DNA of 64,000 bases from JBPOFM01 sp041391925 (GCA_041391925.1 JAWKNA010000010.1:78453-142452); one strand, 5' to 3'. Shown: positions 26,434 through 35,984, numbered from the stretch's first letter. The notes: generated by a model not told the origin, from the letters alone. Program-made: numbers and translations.

Positions 26434-27312
26434 ATGGTTTATTGGCTATCCACCTTAGTAACGATTGCAATCATTTACATTGCAATCAGTATTGCCTTGT
26501 ATTATTTGCAGGATTATATGTTGTTCAAACCTGAAAAGCTTCCAAAAGATTTTCAGTTTGCCTATGAACATCAAGAATTTGAGGAGCATAATCTCGAAAC
26601 AAGAGATGGTGCAGTAATCAATGGAATTCGCTTTTTTCCGAATGGAGAGTCAAAAGGGGTCGTTTTGTATCTAAAAGGCAACTCGAAAAGCATCAAGGGT
26701 TGGGGAAAATTTGCAGTAGATTTTACACGCCATGGTTATAATGTTTTGATGGTGGATTACAGAGGCTTTGGAAAAAGTACCGGAAGGCGCTCGCAAAAAG
26801 CCATTAAGCGCGATTTGCAGGAAGTTTACAATAAGATGAAAGAACTGACTAAGGAAGACAGAATTATTCTGTACGGTCGTTCCTTGGGTTCTGGTTTTGC
26901 GGCAAAATTAGCCTCGACCAACAATCCCAAAATGCTTATCCTGGATGCGCCCTATTACAGTTTGACCAAAGTAACCAAACGCTATGCGCCATTCATGCCA
27001 TTATCGCTATTGTTAAAATATCCATTGCCAACCTATAAATGGCTAAAATATGTACAATGCCCAATCCATATTATCCATGGCACCAACGATAAATTGATTC
27101 CTTATAATTCCAGTGTCAGATTATCAAAAATTAATCCGAAACGTACCAAATTGCACACAGTGATTGGCGGAGGACACAAGAATTTGAACAATTTTGAATC
27201 GTATCATCACATGTTGGATGACATCCTCAATTCAAAACCACAACCCATTGATTTAACAACCACAAGCATCCATGTCCAACACAGTACAAAACAAACGCAT
27301 CCTAAAACTTAA
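26434..27312 (+). CDS. Membrane-anchored alpha/beta hydrolase (ABHD13/Bem46-like), copy 1
   Basis: An alpha/beta hydrolase of 292 residues with an N-terminal membrane anchor (about 4-28). The catalytic triad is visible: Ser in YGRSLGSG near 150, Asp in HGTNDKLIP near 215, His in GGGHKNL near 245. In the oxyanion segment the usual HGN is replaced by KGN (VVLYLKGNSKS), unlike its neighbour. The C-terminal 25 residues are a Thr/Ser/Gln-rich tail. The next gene starts inside this one with 41 bp overlap, and the two proteins are clearly related along their whole length, so this is a tandem duplication. Substrate is unknown. Confidence 0.82.
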   Translation: MVYWLSTLVTIAIIYIAISIALYYLQDYMLFKPEKLPKDFQFAYEHQEFEEHNLETRDGAVINGIRFFPNGESKGVVLYLKGNSKSIKGWGKFAVDFTRHGYNVLMVDYRGFGKSTGRRSQKAIKRDLQEVYNKMKELTKEDRIILYGRSLGSGFAAKLASTNNPKMLILDAPYYSLTKVTKRYAPFMPLSLLLKYPLPTYKWLKYVQCPIHIIHGTNDKLIPYNSSVRLSKINPKRTKLHTVIGGGHKNLNNFESYHHMLDDILNSKPQPIDLTTTSIHVQHSTKQTHPKT

Positions 27313-28096
27313 AAAAACAATTTTTATCCTTCTAGGTCTTTATGTCATGATTGGTGCCTCTCTTTATTTTATTCAAGAAAAACTGTTGTTTCATCCATCG
27401 GTTTTGCCCACAGATTATACCTATCAGTTTTCGGAACCGTTTGAAGAGTTTTTTTTAAAAGCTGATGATGGTGCCGTTATCAATGCGATTCATTTTAAGA
27501 TTGAAAACCCAAAGGGAGTCATTCTCTATTTTCACGGAAATGCAGGTGACTTGTCTCGATGGGGAACTATTGCGGAATTTTTTGTAAAGCAACAGTTTGA
27601 TGTGTTTATCATGGATTATCGAACTTATGGGAAAAGTACTGGAGTTTTGAGCGAAGAAGCTCTATATAAAGATGCCCAAATGTGCTATGACCATCTTTTA
27701 AAATACTATAATGCTGCCACTATTACCATGTATGGACGCTCTCTTGGGACAGGAATTGCAACTTATCTTGCCTCAAAAAACAAAGCAAAACAATTGATTT
27801 TGGAAACGCCTTACTATAGCATGATTGATATGGCACACTATCGATTTCCCATATTTCCAGTCAAATACTTGTTGAAGTATAAATTGCCAACGCATGAATT
27901 TATTATGGATGTTCAATGTCCAATCACTATTTTTCACGGAACAGATGATAGCGTGGTTCCTTTTGATTCCGGTAAGAAATTATTTGACAGTCTGTCAAAT
28001 CATCGAGCAAAATTTATTCAAATTGATGGAGGCCATCATAACGATTTGATGGAGTATGAAAGTTACCATAAGGCTCTCAAGCCCCTCTTGTATTAA
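27272..28096 (+). CDS. Membrane-anchored alpha/beta hydrolase (ABHD13/Bem46-like), copy 2
   Basis: A 274-residue paralogue of the previous gene, with an N-terminal membrane anchor (about 17-35). Here the oxyanion motif is normal (LYFHGNAGDLSRW), and the triad is Ser in YGRSLGTG, Asp in HGTDDSVVP and His in DGGHHNDL. Both copies share LFHPSVLP/LFKPEKLP after the anchor and the late LLKYKLPTHEF/LLKYPLPTYKW segment. Likely a serine esterase facing the periplasm. The pair could be kept for distinct substrates. The overlap with copy 1 implies cotranscription. Confidence 0.85.
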   Translation: MSNTVQNKRILKLKKTIFILLGLYVMIGASLYFIQEKLLFHPSVLPTDYTYQFSEPFEEFFLKADDGAVINAIHFKIENPKGVILYFHGNAGDLSRWGTIAEFFVKQQFDVFIMDYRTYGKSTGVLSEEALYKDAQMCYDHLLKYYNAATITMYGRSLGTGIATYLASKNKAKQLILETPYYSMIDMAHYRFPIFPVKYLLKYKLPTHEFIMDVQCPITIFHGTDDSVVPFDSGKKLFDSLSNHRAKFIQIDGGHHNDLMEYESYHKALKPLLY

Positions 28097-28129
28097 GAAA
28101 TTCAGCCTGACTTATTTTGAAATTATGCG

Positions 28130-28158
28130 TTCACTCACTGATAATGTGTATTCACTCA
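28130..28158. repeat. Direct repeat TTCACTCA with 21-bp period (possible operator)
   Basis: TTCACTCA at 28130-28137 and 28151-28158, start to start 21 bp, two helical turns. It lies 61 bp upstream of the ATG of the toroid-like gene. This is the geometry used by LytTR and AraC regulators; the binding protein is unknown. Confidence 0.4.
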
Positions 28159-28218
28159 TTTAACATTTCTATTGCTTTCTAATCCTAATACTTTTATTTA
28201 AATCAAAATGATAAGGAT

Positions 28219-29523
28219 ATGAAAACAAAAACAAAAATTTTAATTTCGACAACGGCTATTTTATTGGTATCTGTTTTGGCACTTTATCAAAATAAGAGTG
28301 TGAAAAAAGAACCCTTAACAGCTAAAAATGAAAAAGGTTGTGTCTTCATGACCACCTTCAGTGAAGAACCGTCAAAAGGTTACGCTAAATTTAAAATAGA
28401 AGGCAACATTCAGCCAGTCATTAATCATGGCTTGGTTTGGTTGTCGAAAGCACAGCTTAAAAATGGTGGCTATGGGTCAGGAAGCTATAGTAACCAAGGT
28501 GAAATGAATCCACATGCCGTGAATGCAGACCCTGCCACAACCTCTATGGTGGCAATGGCTATTTTGAGGAGCGGCAGTAGCTTAACAGCAGGCATCTATA
28601 AAGAGCAACTTCAAAAGGCATTGGAGTTTTTGTTACATCAGGTGGAAGGTGTTTCAAAAGATGACCTCTATATTACTTCAGAAACTGGGACGCAAATACA
28701 AACGAAACTAGGCGCTAACATCGATGCAGTTTTGACCGCTCAATTTTTTTCAAATATATTAAAAGAACCATTGGATGAGCGAACCAAAAAACGAGTCGAA
28801 AAATGTTTGGATGTGTGCGTGGATAAAATTCAACGTGCAACTGATACCGATGGGAAAATGAAAGGTGCTGGTTGGGCTGGCGTTCTACAATCTGGTTTGG
28901 CAACAAGCGCTTTGGAATCTGCAAAATCTGTTGGTGCGACATTGGATGAAGTAGTAATAACAAGCCAAAAAAATTACCTAAAAGGCAACTATGATGAAAA
29001 GTCTGCATCTGTAAAAACCACCGATGGCGCTGGTGTCATTTTGTATTCAGTGAGTAATTCTGCGAGAGGTTCTGCTAAAGATGCCAGAAGAGCCAAAGAA
29101 TTGATTTCCAAGGCGAAAAAAGAAGGCAAGCTTAAAGAAGATGATAAAGTTACCGTTGAAAATTTACTGAACATAGGAGTTTCTGAAGGCGAAGCTATTG
29201 CCTACACTTCATCATACAATGTGTATAATGCCTCCAAACAACAAGCCCAGAAAAATGACGTCATGCAAGGTTTTGGTAATAATGGTGGCGAGGAATTTTT
29301 GAGCTTTCTACAGACAGGTGAATCCATGGTGGTCAATGATGATAATGATTGGAAAACTTGGTATGACAATATTTCAGGACGTTTAATGAAAATACAAAAT
29401 GAAGATGGAAGTTGGAACGGACACCATTGCATTACAAGTCCAGTTTTTTGTACTGCCACAAGTCTTTTGATTTTGTCCATAGAAAATGATATTGACAATT
29501 TAAAACAAACTGGTGAGCATTAA
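28219..29523 (+). CDS. Anchored alpha-toroid protein (terpene cyclase/prenyltransferase-like repeats)
   Basis: A 434-residue protein with an N-terminal signal or anchor (MKTKTKILISTTAILLVSVLALY). The mature part resembles the alpha/alpha toroid of squalene cyclases and prenyltransferases: GLVWLSKAQLKNGGYGSG near 75, TTSMVAMAILRSG near 110, and near the end IQNEDGSWNGHHCITSPVFCTATSLLIL, which is a QxxDGSW-type repeat. The catalytic DxDD of squalene cyclases is not seen, so it may be a binding or structural toroid. It is transcribed alone, after the two hydrolases, from a region with a 21-bp-phased repeat. Function is unknown. Confidence 0.65.
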   Translation: MKTKTKILISTTAILLVSVLALYQNKSVKKEPLTAKNEKGCVFMTTFSEEPSKGYAKFKIEGNIQPVINHGLVWLSKAQLKNGGYGSGSYSNQGEMNPHAVNADPATTSMVAMAILRSGSSLTAGIYKEQLQKALEFLLHQVEGVSKDDLYITSETGTQIQTKLGANIDAVLTAQFFSNILKEPLDERTKKRVEKCLDVCVDKIQRATDTDGKMKGAGWAGVLQSGLATSALESAKSVGATLDEVVITSQKNYLKGNYDEKSASVKTTDGAGVILYSVSNSARGSAKDARRAKELISKAKKEGKLKEDDKVTVENLLNIGVSEGEAIAYTSSYNVYNASKQQAQKNDVMQGFGNNGGEEFLSFLQTGESMVVNDDNDWKTWYDNISGRLMKIQNEDGSWNGHHCITSPVFCTATSLLILSIENDIDNLKQTGEH

Positions 29524-29540
29524 GATTTCAACAGATATCA

Positions 29541-29574
29541 AAAAAGGCTTCAAGATAATTTGAAGCCTTTTTTG
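29541..29574. terminator. Bidirectional terminator between converging genes
   Basis: Stem ggcttcaa/ttgaagcc (29546-29567), A run left and T run right. Confidence 0.8.
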
Positions 29575-29599
29575 ATTTGTAATAAATCTTTGTTGTTTT

Positions 29600-32104
29600 C
29601 TATCCCTTCGGATTCAAAATCATGTCAATGCGTTCTAAGGCATCTTGCAAATGAATTCTGCTCATGGCATCGCTTGTACGGCTCAAACCTGAGCGGATGG
29701 CGCTTTCGAGAGTTTTTAATTCTGCTCTAGTGACCGCTCGAATATCGGATTGATTGACATCTACATTAGTTCTAGATACGAAGCGCCTGAACTGTGCAGG
29801 AACAGGTTCTTGCTCCTTGGTCATCAAATATTCCATTCTTTCAATGAAAGCACGTTGTAAATTCCTTCTGTAAGGATCGATGGCTTTTCCACTGCTCAAC
29901 TCACTAAAAATGCCTTTGCGTAAATCTTGCATCATATTCAGCAAGCTATAAGCATCTTTCCCATTGATGGTTTCGTTCTCGCTCATACGAGCCATGCTTC
30001 CAAAATCAAGTAGACTGTTTAAGATTCTAGTTTGCATATTTCTGATACGTTCGATGTTTCCGGCATTTTCAATCTTGTTAAAAATGTTGTTGTTTATCAT
30101 CCATTCCGGTGTTTCGAAGAGTTGCTTTTGCAAGAAATCCATAGCCGCTTTTTGTTTGGCTTTGTCTACATGTGTATAAACGGCACCATCTTGGTCATAC
30201 GTTTTATAGTATTCATAAACACCTCCAATATTAGCTGCCACATGACCCATATATCGATTGAATTGGCTTAATAATTGGCCATACATAGTTTCCAAATCAT
30301 CATAATCCTTACCATCTTCCGCGGTCCATTTGATGAGGTTTGGCATGATGCGTTTCATGTTGGCGATACCATATAGACTCGCTTTTACAGCATCATCACC
30401 TAAATCTTCCGTTTGGCTACTTGGATCAATCACACCTCCACTTTGTTGTCTTCCAAAGCGATACATTGGGTCATCGGCATGTTTTAAAATCCAGCTGTCC
30501 AATGTTTTCTTTTCATCATCGGCAGTTTTGGCGTCCAGTATGGGTCTGTAACCCCAAGAAATTGCATATTTATCATAGATGCCAATATTTGGCATCAAGG
30601 CAACCCCTTTGTCTTCTGGTTGTGCCACGTAGTTGAAACGTGCATAATCCATGATAGATGGCGCTGTTCCATATTTTTGGGTAAAGGATGCGCTGCGCAA
30701 ACTGTCCACAGGGTAGGCGACACTACTTCCCATATTGTGTGGTAATCCAAGGGTATGCCCAACTTCATGTGAGGATACAAAACGAATCAAACGCCCCATA
30801 ATTTCATCCTTAAATTTCACACCTTGTGCATCCCGATTGATTGCTGCAGTCTGTACAAAAAACCAATTACGAAGCAATGACATGACATTGTGATACCAGT
30901 TAATATCGCTTTCTAATATCTCACCACTTCGTGGATCACTGACGTGTGGACCATTGGCATTTGGAATGGGCGAAGCCAAATAGCGCACTACAGAAAACCT
31001 AATATCTTCAGGACTCCAATCTGGGTCTTCTTCCACTGTAGGTGGGTCTTTGGCTATTATGGCATTTTTAAAACCAGCGGCTTCAAAAGCTACTTGCCAG
31101 TCTTCGATACCTTCTTTGATGTATTTTCTCCATTTTTCAGGTGTAGCTCTATCGATATAATATACAATTTGTTTTTTTGGCTCTACCAATTCGCCACGTT
31201 TGAATTTTTCTACATCTTCAGGTTTCACTTCCAAACGCCATCTATCCAAATATCTGACTGTTTTACTTTCTTGTGCGTCCAATCCGTAATCAGTTTGTCC
31301 GCTTGTAAACCAACCAACTCGCTGATCGTACATTCTCCGCTTCATTGGTACTTTTGGTAACAATACCATGGAGTTGTTCATTTCAAGAGTAATGGTTCCA
31401 GTTTCTGAATTGGATGGAGGTTCCCCTGCATTATAGGTTTTTACATGGCGGGATTCAATATTCAACGGATAGCTTTTGATGCTTTCTATATAGGATAAAT
31501 CGGTTTCCAGTCGAGAAACTTTGTATTCTTTTCTATCTCTTTCTGGGAATCCAAGAGGTTTTACATCTTTTGAAAACAAGTCCGTAACCTCAATAACTGT
31601 GTTTAAAGAATCTTTGCTAAATGCCTTAATGGGGAAAGTAAACAAAATAGGTTCTAAATTGGAGTTGACCACGGCTTCATGTATGGGCAACGAATCGGCA
31701 GCCACGACATTATGGGAAACCACTCTCAACAATACTTTTTTGTCCCTTTTCTGCCAACGCAATACTTGTTCATTTTGTTTGCCACCTCCAAAGCCAATGC
31801 CACTCGCAGTTTTCGCAATACGAGTTACCATTAGCATTTCACGTTCAAACAAGGAGTCTGGGATTTCATAAAAATAACTGTCGTCTATTTTATGCACTTT
31901 AAAAAGGCCTTCATCGGTCTTTGCCTCCTTAGTGATGACTTTATCATAGGGCTGAATGTCGTCTTTTCCTGGTTTTTTAGTAGGCTTTGCTTCAGCACTA
32001 GAATCGGCATCAGCTTTAGTTTTTCCTGCTTTTTTTGCTGTAGAACATGACATTACTACTAATATCGACATCAAAAAGCAGAGTTTTAAGGTAAGTTGTC
32101 TCAA
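29600..32104 (-). CDS. Large zinc metalloprotease lipoprotein (DUF5117/DUF4953 type)
   Basis: An 834-residue envelope metalloprotease. The active site HEVGHTLGLPHNMGS (near residue 443) is the metzincin-type HExxHxxGxxH. The N-terminal lipobox is VVMSC, followed by a Lys/Ala linker; a DUF5118-like segment lies near 50-100, DUF5117-like sequence to about 290, and the DUF4953-like catalytic domain to about 720. The first codon is TTG (32104); an ATG twelve codons later would leave a signal without positive charge, so TTG is preferred, although TTATTTTG over that codon also resembles a -7 box. It faces the toroid gene across a terminator. Confidence 0.85.
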   Translation of the reverse strand: MRQLTLKLCFLMSILVVMSCSTAKKAGKTKADADSSAEAKPTKKPGKDDIQPYDKVITKEAKTDEGLFKVHKIDDSYFYEIPDSLFEREMLMVTRIAKTASGIGFGGGKQNEQVLRWQKRDKKVLLRVVSHNVVAADSLPIHEAVVNSNLEPILFTFPIKAFSKDSLNTVIEVTDLFSKDVKPLGFPERDRKEYKVSRLETDLSYIESIKSYPLNIESRHVKTYNAGEPPSNSETGTITLEMNNSMVLLPKVPMKRRMYDQRVGWFTSGQTDYGLDAQESKTVRYLDRWRLEVKPEDVEKFKRGELVEPKKQIVYYIDRATPEKWRKYIKEGIEDWQVAFEAAGFKNAIIAKDPPTVEEDPDWSPEDIRFSVVRYLASPIPNANGPHVSDPRSGEILESDINWYHNVMSLLRNWFFVQTAAINRDAQGVKFKDEIMGRLIRFVSSHEVGHTLGLPHNMGSSVAYPVDSLRSASFTQKYGTAPSIMDYARFNYVAQPEDKGVALMPNIGIYDKYAISWGYRPILDAKTADDEKKTLDSWILKHADDPMYRFGRQQSGGVIDPSSQTEDLGDDAVKASLYGIANMKRIMPNLIKWTAEDGKDYDDLETMYGQLLSQFNRYMGHVAANIGGVYEYYKTYDQDGAVYTHVDKAKQKAAMDFLQKQLFETPEWMINNNIFNKIENAGNIERIRNMQTRILNSLLDFGSMARMSENETINGKDAYSLLNMMQDLRKGIFSELSSGKAIDPYRRNLQRAFIERMEYLMTKEQEPVPAQFRRFVSRTNVDVNQSDIRAVTRAELKTLESAIRSGLSRTSDAMSRIHLQDALERIDMILNPKG

Positions 32105-32206
32105 AATAATCAGTTTTAAATTAAAGATGTAAAATAGGTAATCTTTAAATGAGATTGTAGATTACCATTTAATTTAAGTTTTTTTTAACAAAATTTTATC
32201 TGTGTA

Positions 32207-32242
32207 TAAAAAAAAAGACTGCTTTAGGCAGTCTTTTTTCTA
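32207..32242 (-). terminator. Terminator of the diheme cytochrome gene
   Basis: Stem agactgc/gcagtct (32216-32234) with 5-nt loop; in the minus direction it is followed by nine or more T. Confidence 0.8.
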
Positions 32243-32255
32243 GTATGGTTGGTTA

Positions 32256-33503
32256 CTACAAAGTATCTAAATATGCTTGAATCAATGCCACACCTTCAGT
32301 ATGAATCATGGTTGTGCCAATATATGGCATACTGAAGCCAGGGTTATAGGTATTGATTCTTGAAGAAATACTGTTCTTTCTTTGAACAATTTTAGAATCG
32401 CTCAAAGAGGTTTCGAAGCTTAGCCGCAATACCGATTGCATTTCACAAAATCCTCCAGCGGAATGACAATGCGCACACTGTATATCAAAATAGGCTCTTG
32501 CTCGTTCCTCTAAACTGGCTGAAGTGTCTTCCCAGTTTGGAAGTACTGCTATGTCATTGGGATTTGAAAGGCCAGACAATAATTGCCGATCTGTTAATTG
32601 CTGCAATTGATTGATACCATTAATTTCAAAGTTCAAGTTTCTTAATTTTGGACCAATAGGTGTTAGGGCGTCGTTGGTTTGGTGACACGTAAAGCAATCA
32701 GTATTGGATGGGATTTTGTAATTGACATTATTGGTGTCTCCATCGGAATCAATCCAAGTTATTGGAACGGTCCCTCCAACTGCATCTAAGGTTGCTTCTG
32801 TCTGAGATTCGTTCCAAATATAATCGCCTGTTTGCCAAACGCCATTGGTCTTGATGAGAACACGGGTTTCAATAATTTTTTTACCTAGCGATGGTTCTCT
32901 CTCGTCAAGGTTGTAATAAAAGGTTTTTGCTATAACAGTATGTTCGGGAAAATCTGGTAAACCATCGCCAACATTCGTCATTGCAGTTCCTAGAGGTAAA
33001 GCTACCAAACGTTGTTTGTGTGCGTAATCTGTAAATAATCTGGTATTTAAATCGTATTCAAAAGCGTAAGGACTAGGTGATAAGTTGCTCAAATTTCCTC
33101 GAAATATTCGCATTTCCGAAAGATTTTCTCTAAATTCTGTGACCACAGGTGCAGCCAATGTTGTATATCTTCTAATGGAACTAAAACGACTTGTATTATT
33201 GGCCGAAAAAACTGATTGTACGTAAAAATCATAAGCTGTTTCCGGCAAAAGGTTATTTAAACGAATTGATGGTGTCGATGTGGTTATTGACACTCCTTCG
33301 CCCAAATGAAATCCTGACAATCCATATTCGATTTTATAGGATGGTGCTTGCATGTCATCCCATCGCAAAAGAACATTAGTTTCATCCAAAATTTGAACAG
33401 ATAGGTTTTGGGGAGCCTCATTTTGGGGAATGAGCGTGTCATCCTCTTTTTGACAAGAAATGAACAGCAATATTAATGCTGCCAATAGATTAAATTTTTT
33501 CAT
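32256..33503 (-). CDS. Diheme c-type cytochrome lipoprotein with fibronectin III domain (SO2930-like)
   Basis: A 415-residue lipoprotein (lipobox LLFISC) with a fibronectin type III domain at about 30-120 (LLRWDDM, LLPETAYDFYVQSVF) and a C-terminal cytochrome part with two haem c sites, CFTCH at 270-274 and CAHCH at 343-347. Distal Met candidates follow each. The order resembles the SO2930 family of diheme cytochromes, in which haem c sits at the cell surface or periplasm. Redox partner is unknown. It is a single gene with its own terminator. Confidence 0.8.
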   Translation of the reverse strand: MKKFNLLAALILLFISCQKEDDTLIPQNEAPQNLSVQILDETNVLLRWDDMQAPSYKIEYGLSGFHLGEGVSITTSTPSIRLNNLLPETAYDFYVQSVFSANNTSRFSSIRRYTTLAAPVVTEFRENLSEMRIFRGNLSNLSPSPYAFEYDLNTRLFTDYAHKQRLVALPLGTAMTNVGDGLPDFPEHTVIAKTFYYNLDEREPSLGKKIIETRVLIKTNGVWQTGDYIWNESQTEATLDAVGGTVPITWIDSDGDTNNVNYKIPSNTDCFTCHQTNDALTPIGPKLRNLNFEINGINQLQQLTDRQLLSGLSNPNDIAVLPNWEDTSASLEERARAYFDIQCAHCHSAGGFCEMQSVLRLSFETSLSDSKIVQRKNSISSRINTYNPGFSMPYIGTTMIHTEGVALIQAYLDTL

Positions 33504-33600
33504 TTGGGCGTATTATTTCCTGATTAATAGCAGGCCGTGAAAATACTAAAAAAGTTGAAACATTGAATAAATAATTCGATTATTGAATAAAAAATTCTGT

Positions 33601-34092
33601 TTAAGTTGCTTGAAATGAATTTTGTAGCTCAACAATCTGTATGTGATAATCATATTGCAAATCTTCATGAAATGTGGCACTGATTTTTTTGATGTATTCC
33701 AGTTGCCTATGATATATATTCATCAAGGTTACATTATTCTTAATGGAAGGTTTAAAATCTTTAAGTTTATAACAAAAATAGAGCAAGAGTTCCACTTCGG
33801 TTTCTTTTTTTAATGAATAGCGACTAAATTTCTTGATAAGACGCAGAATTTTTCGGACGCTTTTTTTAATGTAGTGAAAGCTATCAGTGTTGACATTATC
33901 AAATTGGTCGTCAATTTCGGCTTTGACACTCTCAATATAACCACTTTCATTTGAAGAATCAAAAAGCAAATAAGTAAGCAATTCCTTGTTTTCTTTTTTG
34001 AATTTGGACAAACGTAAACATAGTTCTATAAGCTCGTCATTGCTACAATGTACCAATTCTTTTTTGAGATGATTGACAGTCACTGCTTTCAT
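33601..34092 (-). CDS. Conserved-looking protein of unknown function
   Basis: A 163-residue soluble helical protein, rich in Lys, Leu and Tyr, with no signal or membrane segment. I start at 34092 (MKAVTVNHLKKELVHC) because the longer frame to 34167 runs into the terminator of the next gene and begins with a hydrophobic stretch produced by the terminator hairpin. It contains repeated helical segments (SVRKILRLIKKFSRYSLKKE, VELLLYFCYKLKDFKPSI). I do not recognise the family. Confidence 0.65.
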   Translation of the reverse strand: MKAVTVNHLKKELVHCSNDELIELCLRLSKFKKENKELLTYLLFDSSNESGYIESVKAEIDDQFDNVNTDSFHYIKKSVRKILRLIKKFSRYSLKKETEVELLLYFCYKLKDFKPSIKNNVTLMNIYHRQLEYIKKISATFHEDLQYDYHIQIVELQNSFQAT

Positions 34093-34127
34093 GGCTCTAA
34101 AATAAAATTTTTTGAGAAACAAAGCAG

Positions 34128-34172
34128 CCAAAAAAAATGATATTGGTTTAAAAAAAACCAACATCATTTTTA
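34128..34172 (-). terminator. Terminator of the 150-residue secreted protein gene
   Basis: Stem atgatattggttt/aaaccaacatcat (34137-34167, one mismatch) with T run in the minus direction. Confidence 0.65.
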
Positions 34173-34192
34173 TCGTAAGAGAATTGTAAGGT

Positions 34193-34645
34193 TTATTGTT
34201 CTAGTGTTGTGACTTGGTCTTCTGTTTTGAACAATTCCATATCTTTTGCATAAAAGACATCAGACTCATAAAATTTAAGTGATGGTTTTACCAAATTGAA
34301 GTTTGGATTTCTTGGTGAAACACTTACATACCTAGCTTTATTCTGATTTAAGTTTGAAATTAAACCTTCAGAATTCTTATCGTTTGTTTGAGTGTCAAGA
34401 ATAAGTAAATGGCCATCTAAAGACCATGTACCATCAGCTTTAACCGTTTTATCGGCAGTGGAATCCATAAAAAATCTTGTAGAAGAAAAAGTAAATTGAC
34501 CATTGTCCTTTAGAACCAATGTATATGAAATCCCTTCACCGGAAGAAGCCACCCATTTGTTAGTGTATGTACCTTCTACAGTTTGTGAATTTACTGAACT
34601 AAACGATGATAAAATAAATACTAAAAAAAGTAAAATTGATTTCAT
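34193..34645 (-). CDS. Small secreted protein, lipocalin-like
   Basis: A 150-residue protein with signal peptide ending VNSQ. The mature part looks like a short beta barrel with lipocalin-style opening (VEGTYTNKW, then YTLVLKDNGQFTFSS, then DGTWSLDGHLLIL). Such small secreted proteins in flavobacteria are usually of unknown function. It stands alone. Confidence 0.6.
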   Translation of the reverse strand: MKSILLFLVFILSSFSSVNSQTVEGTYTNKWVASSGEGISYTLVLKDNGQFTFSSTRFFMDSTADKTVKADGTWSLDGHLLILDTQTNDKNSEGLISNLNQNKARYVSVSPRNPNFNLVKPSLKFYESDVFYAKDMELFKTEDQVTTLEQ

Positions 34646-35072
34646 GGCTGTGTTATTTAAGGTTATACCTAATTTTTACGAGAGCAAAAGTGAAGCCATT
34701 ATTTATAAGACTACTAACTTCTACTATCTAAATCAAAAGTGATAATCATATCAATATGTGTTAAAAGCTTTGTTTAAATAAAGCTGTAAATACTTAAACA
34801 AAAGTACAATGAGATTTGTCTATAATTTGACTCATTTCCTTTTAATAAGAACTCATATCATATATACGATAATTGGCTTAAGATGGTTTTAAAATAGTAA
34901 GGTTTTAAACTTAAAAAGAAGAGATATAAATTCAAGGTATTGACTAACAGAAGGTTGTTTAAATAATTTAAGATAAATTTATGATTAGCCAGAAACACTA
35001 TAGAAATTGGTTCTATTTTGAAGCCCATAATTTAAATATTGAACTTATATGAGCCCTTCAAAGCATTAATTT
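34646..35072. other. 427-bp AT-rich intergenic region without a convincing gene
   Basis: The region is strongly AT-rich. I checked both strands and found only peptides of 23-27 residues (for example from 34981) without features of real genes, no tRNA-like fold and no strong promoter. A weak hairpin, agctttgtttaaataaagct, lies near 34767. I see nothing else. Confidence 0.5.
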
Positions 35073-35981
35073 TTATTTGTATTTAGCAAGCAACATTTTA
35101 TGATCGGATAATTTATAACAGAACTTATCCATTTTAATCGGTTGAAACTTATTTCCAATCCAGATTTGGTCTATTTCTATCACTGGAAATTTTGTTGGCC
35201 AAGTGGATGTCATTCCAATGCTATATGGATGGAAGCTATAATAATCTTGTTTAAAGTTCTCAAAAAAAACACTTTCATAAGGTGTGTTAAAATCACCTAA
35301 CAAGACATCTACTTTGTGTTTTTGGGAAAAATCATGTATAAAATCCAAAGGAAACTTTTTATTGAAAAATGGAACGGCATTTACATCGGCAATCATTATC
35401 TTGAATAACTTACCATTGATTGTTGCCTTTATGAAGTTGAACTTGTAAACACTGGTTTTGGCCTTGAACTCCACATTATCGATTGAGCCCTTAATGCCAA
35501 CCAACATCGTCCCATATAATTTTTGGAATTGATAATCTGGACAGGCTTTTTTTAAGACGTTTAAATCCTCCTGTGAAGGAAGAGCTTCAACCAACGCTAT
35601 GATTTCTGGATGGTATTGATCAATCTTCTCTGTGATAATGTCTGTGGGCAAAGGTTTGTTTTCTGCAACATTCCAAAATAATATGCTTGAGGTTGCAATT
35701 TTATCTTCTTCTGCAGCTGCTCCAAAATAATGTAAAAAGAAATAGCAATTCATTCCTACCAATAATACTATCAGAATATAAAAAATACGTTTCTTACTGA
35801 AAAAAAGTAGTGTTACCAATAGTCCAAAAAGTATAATCAATGGTAAAGGACATGCATAATACAAGATGCTAAACGTATAATAGCGGTCTTTAAGAATAAA
35901 ATGTATAAACAGTAAACATAGGAACAGGATAAGAAGTATCACTTTAAATACTTTAATCGAGTTTTTTAGAAATTGCATCAT
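35073..35981 (-). CDS. Membrane EEP-family hydrolase (endonuclease/exonuclease/phosphatase fold)
   Basis: A protein of about 300 residues with three N-terminal membrane helices (about 13-32, 37-63, 68-88) followed by an EEP-superfamily domain facing outward or into the periplasm. Motifs seen: Asn in SILFWNVAEN, Glu in IIALVEALP, Asp and Asn in LLGDFNTP, and the closing SDHKML. The superfamily includes nucleases and phosphodiesterases, so the substrate cannot be named. The start is the ATG at 35981; the TTG at 35984 abuts the previous stop. It ends a three-gene membrane operon. Confidence 0.78.
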   Translation of the reverse strand: MMQFLKNSIKVFKVILLILFLCLLFIHFILKDRYYTFSILYYACPLPLIILFGLLVTLLFFSKKRIFYILIVLLVGMNCYFFLHYFGAAAEEDKIATSSILFWNVAENKPLPTDIITEKIDQYHPEIIALVEALPSQEDLNVLKKACPDYQFQKLYGTMLVGIKGSIDNVEFKAKTSVYKFNFIKATINGKLFKIMIADVNAVPFFNKKFPLDFIHDFSQKHKVDVLLGDFNTPYESVFFENFKQDYYSFHPYSIGMTSTWPTKFPVIEIDQIWIGNKFQPIKMDKFCYKLSDHKMLLAKYK

Positions 35982-35984
35982 CAA

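Noticed and set aside
34093..34167. Longer start for the 163-residue gene
   Set aside because: The added 25 residues are encoded by the terminator hairpin of the upstream gene.
34981..35052. 23-codon frame starting MISQKHYRNWF
   Set aside because: Too short, no promoter or conserved context; kept only as a remark on the intergenic region.
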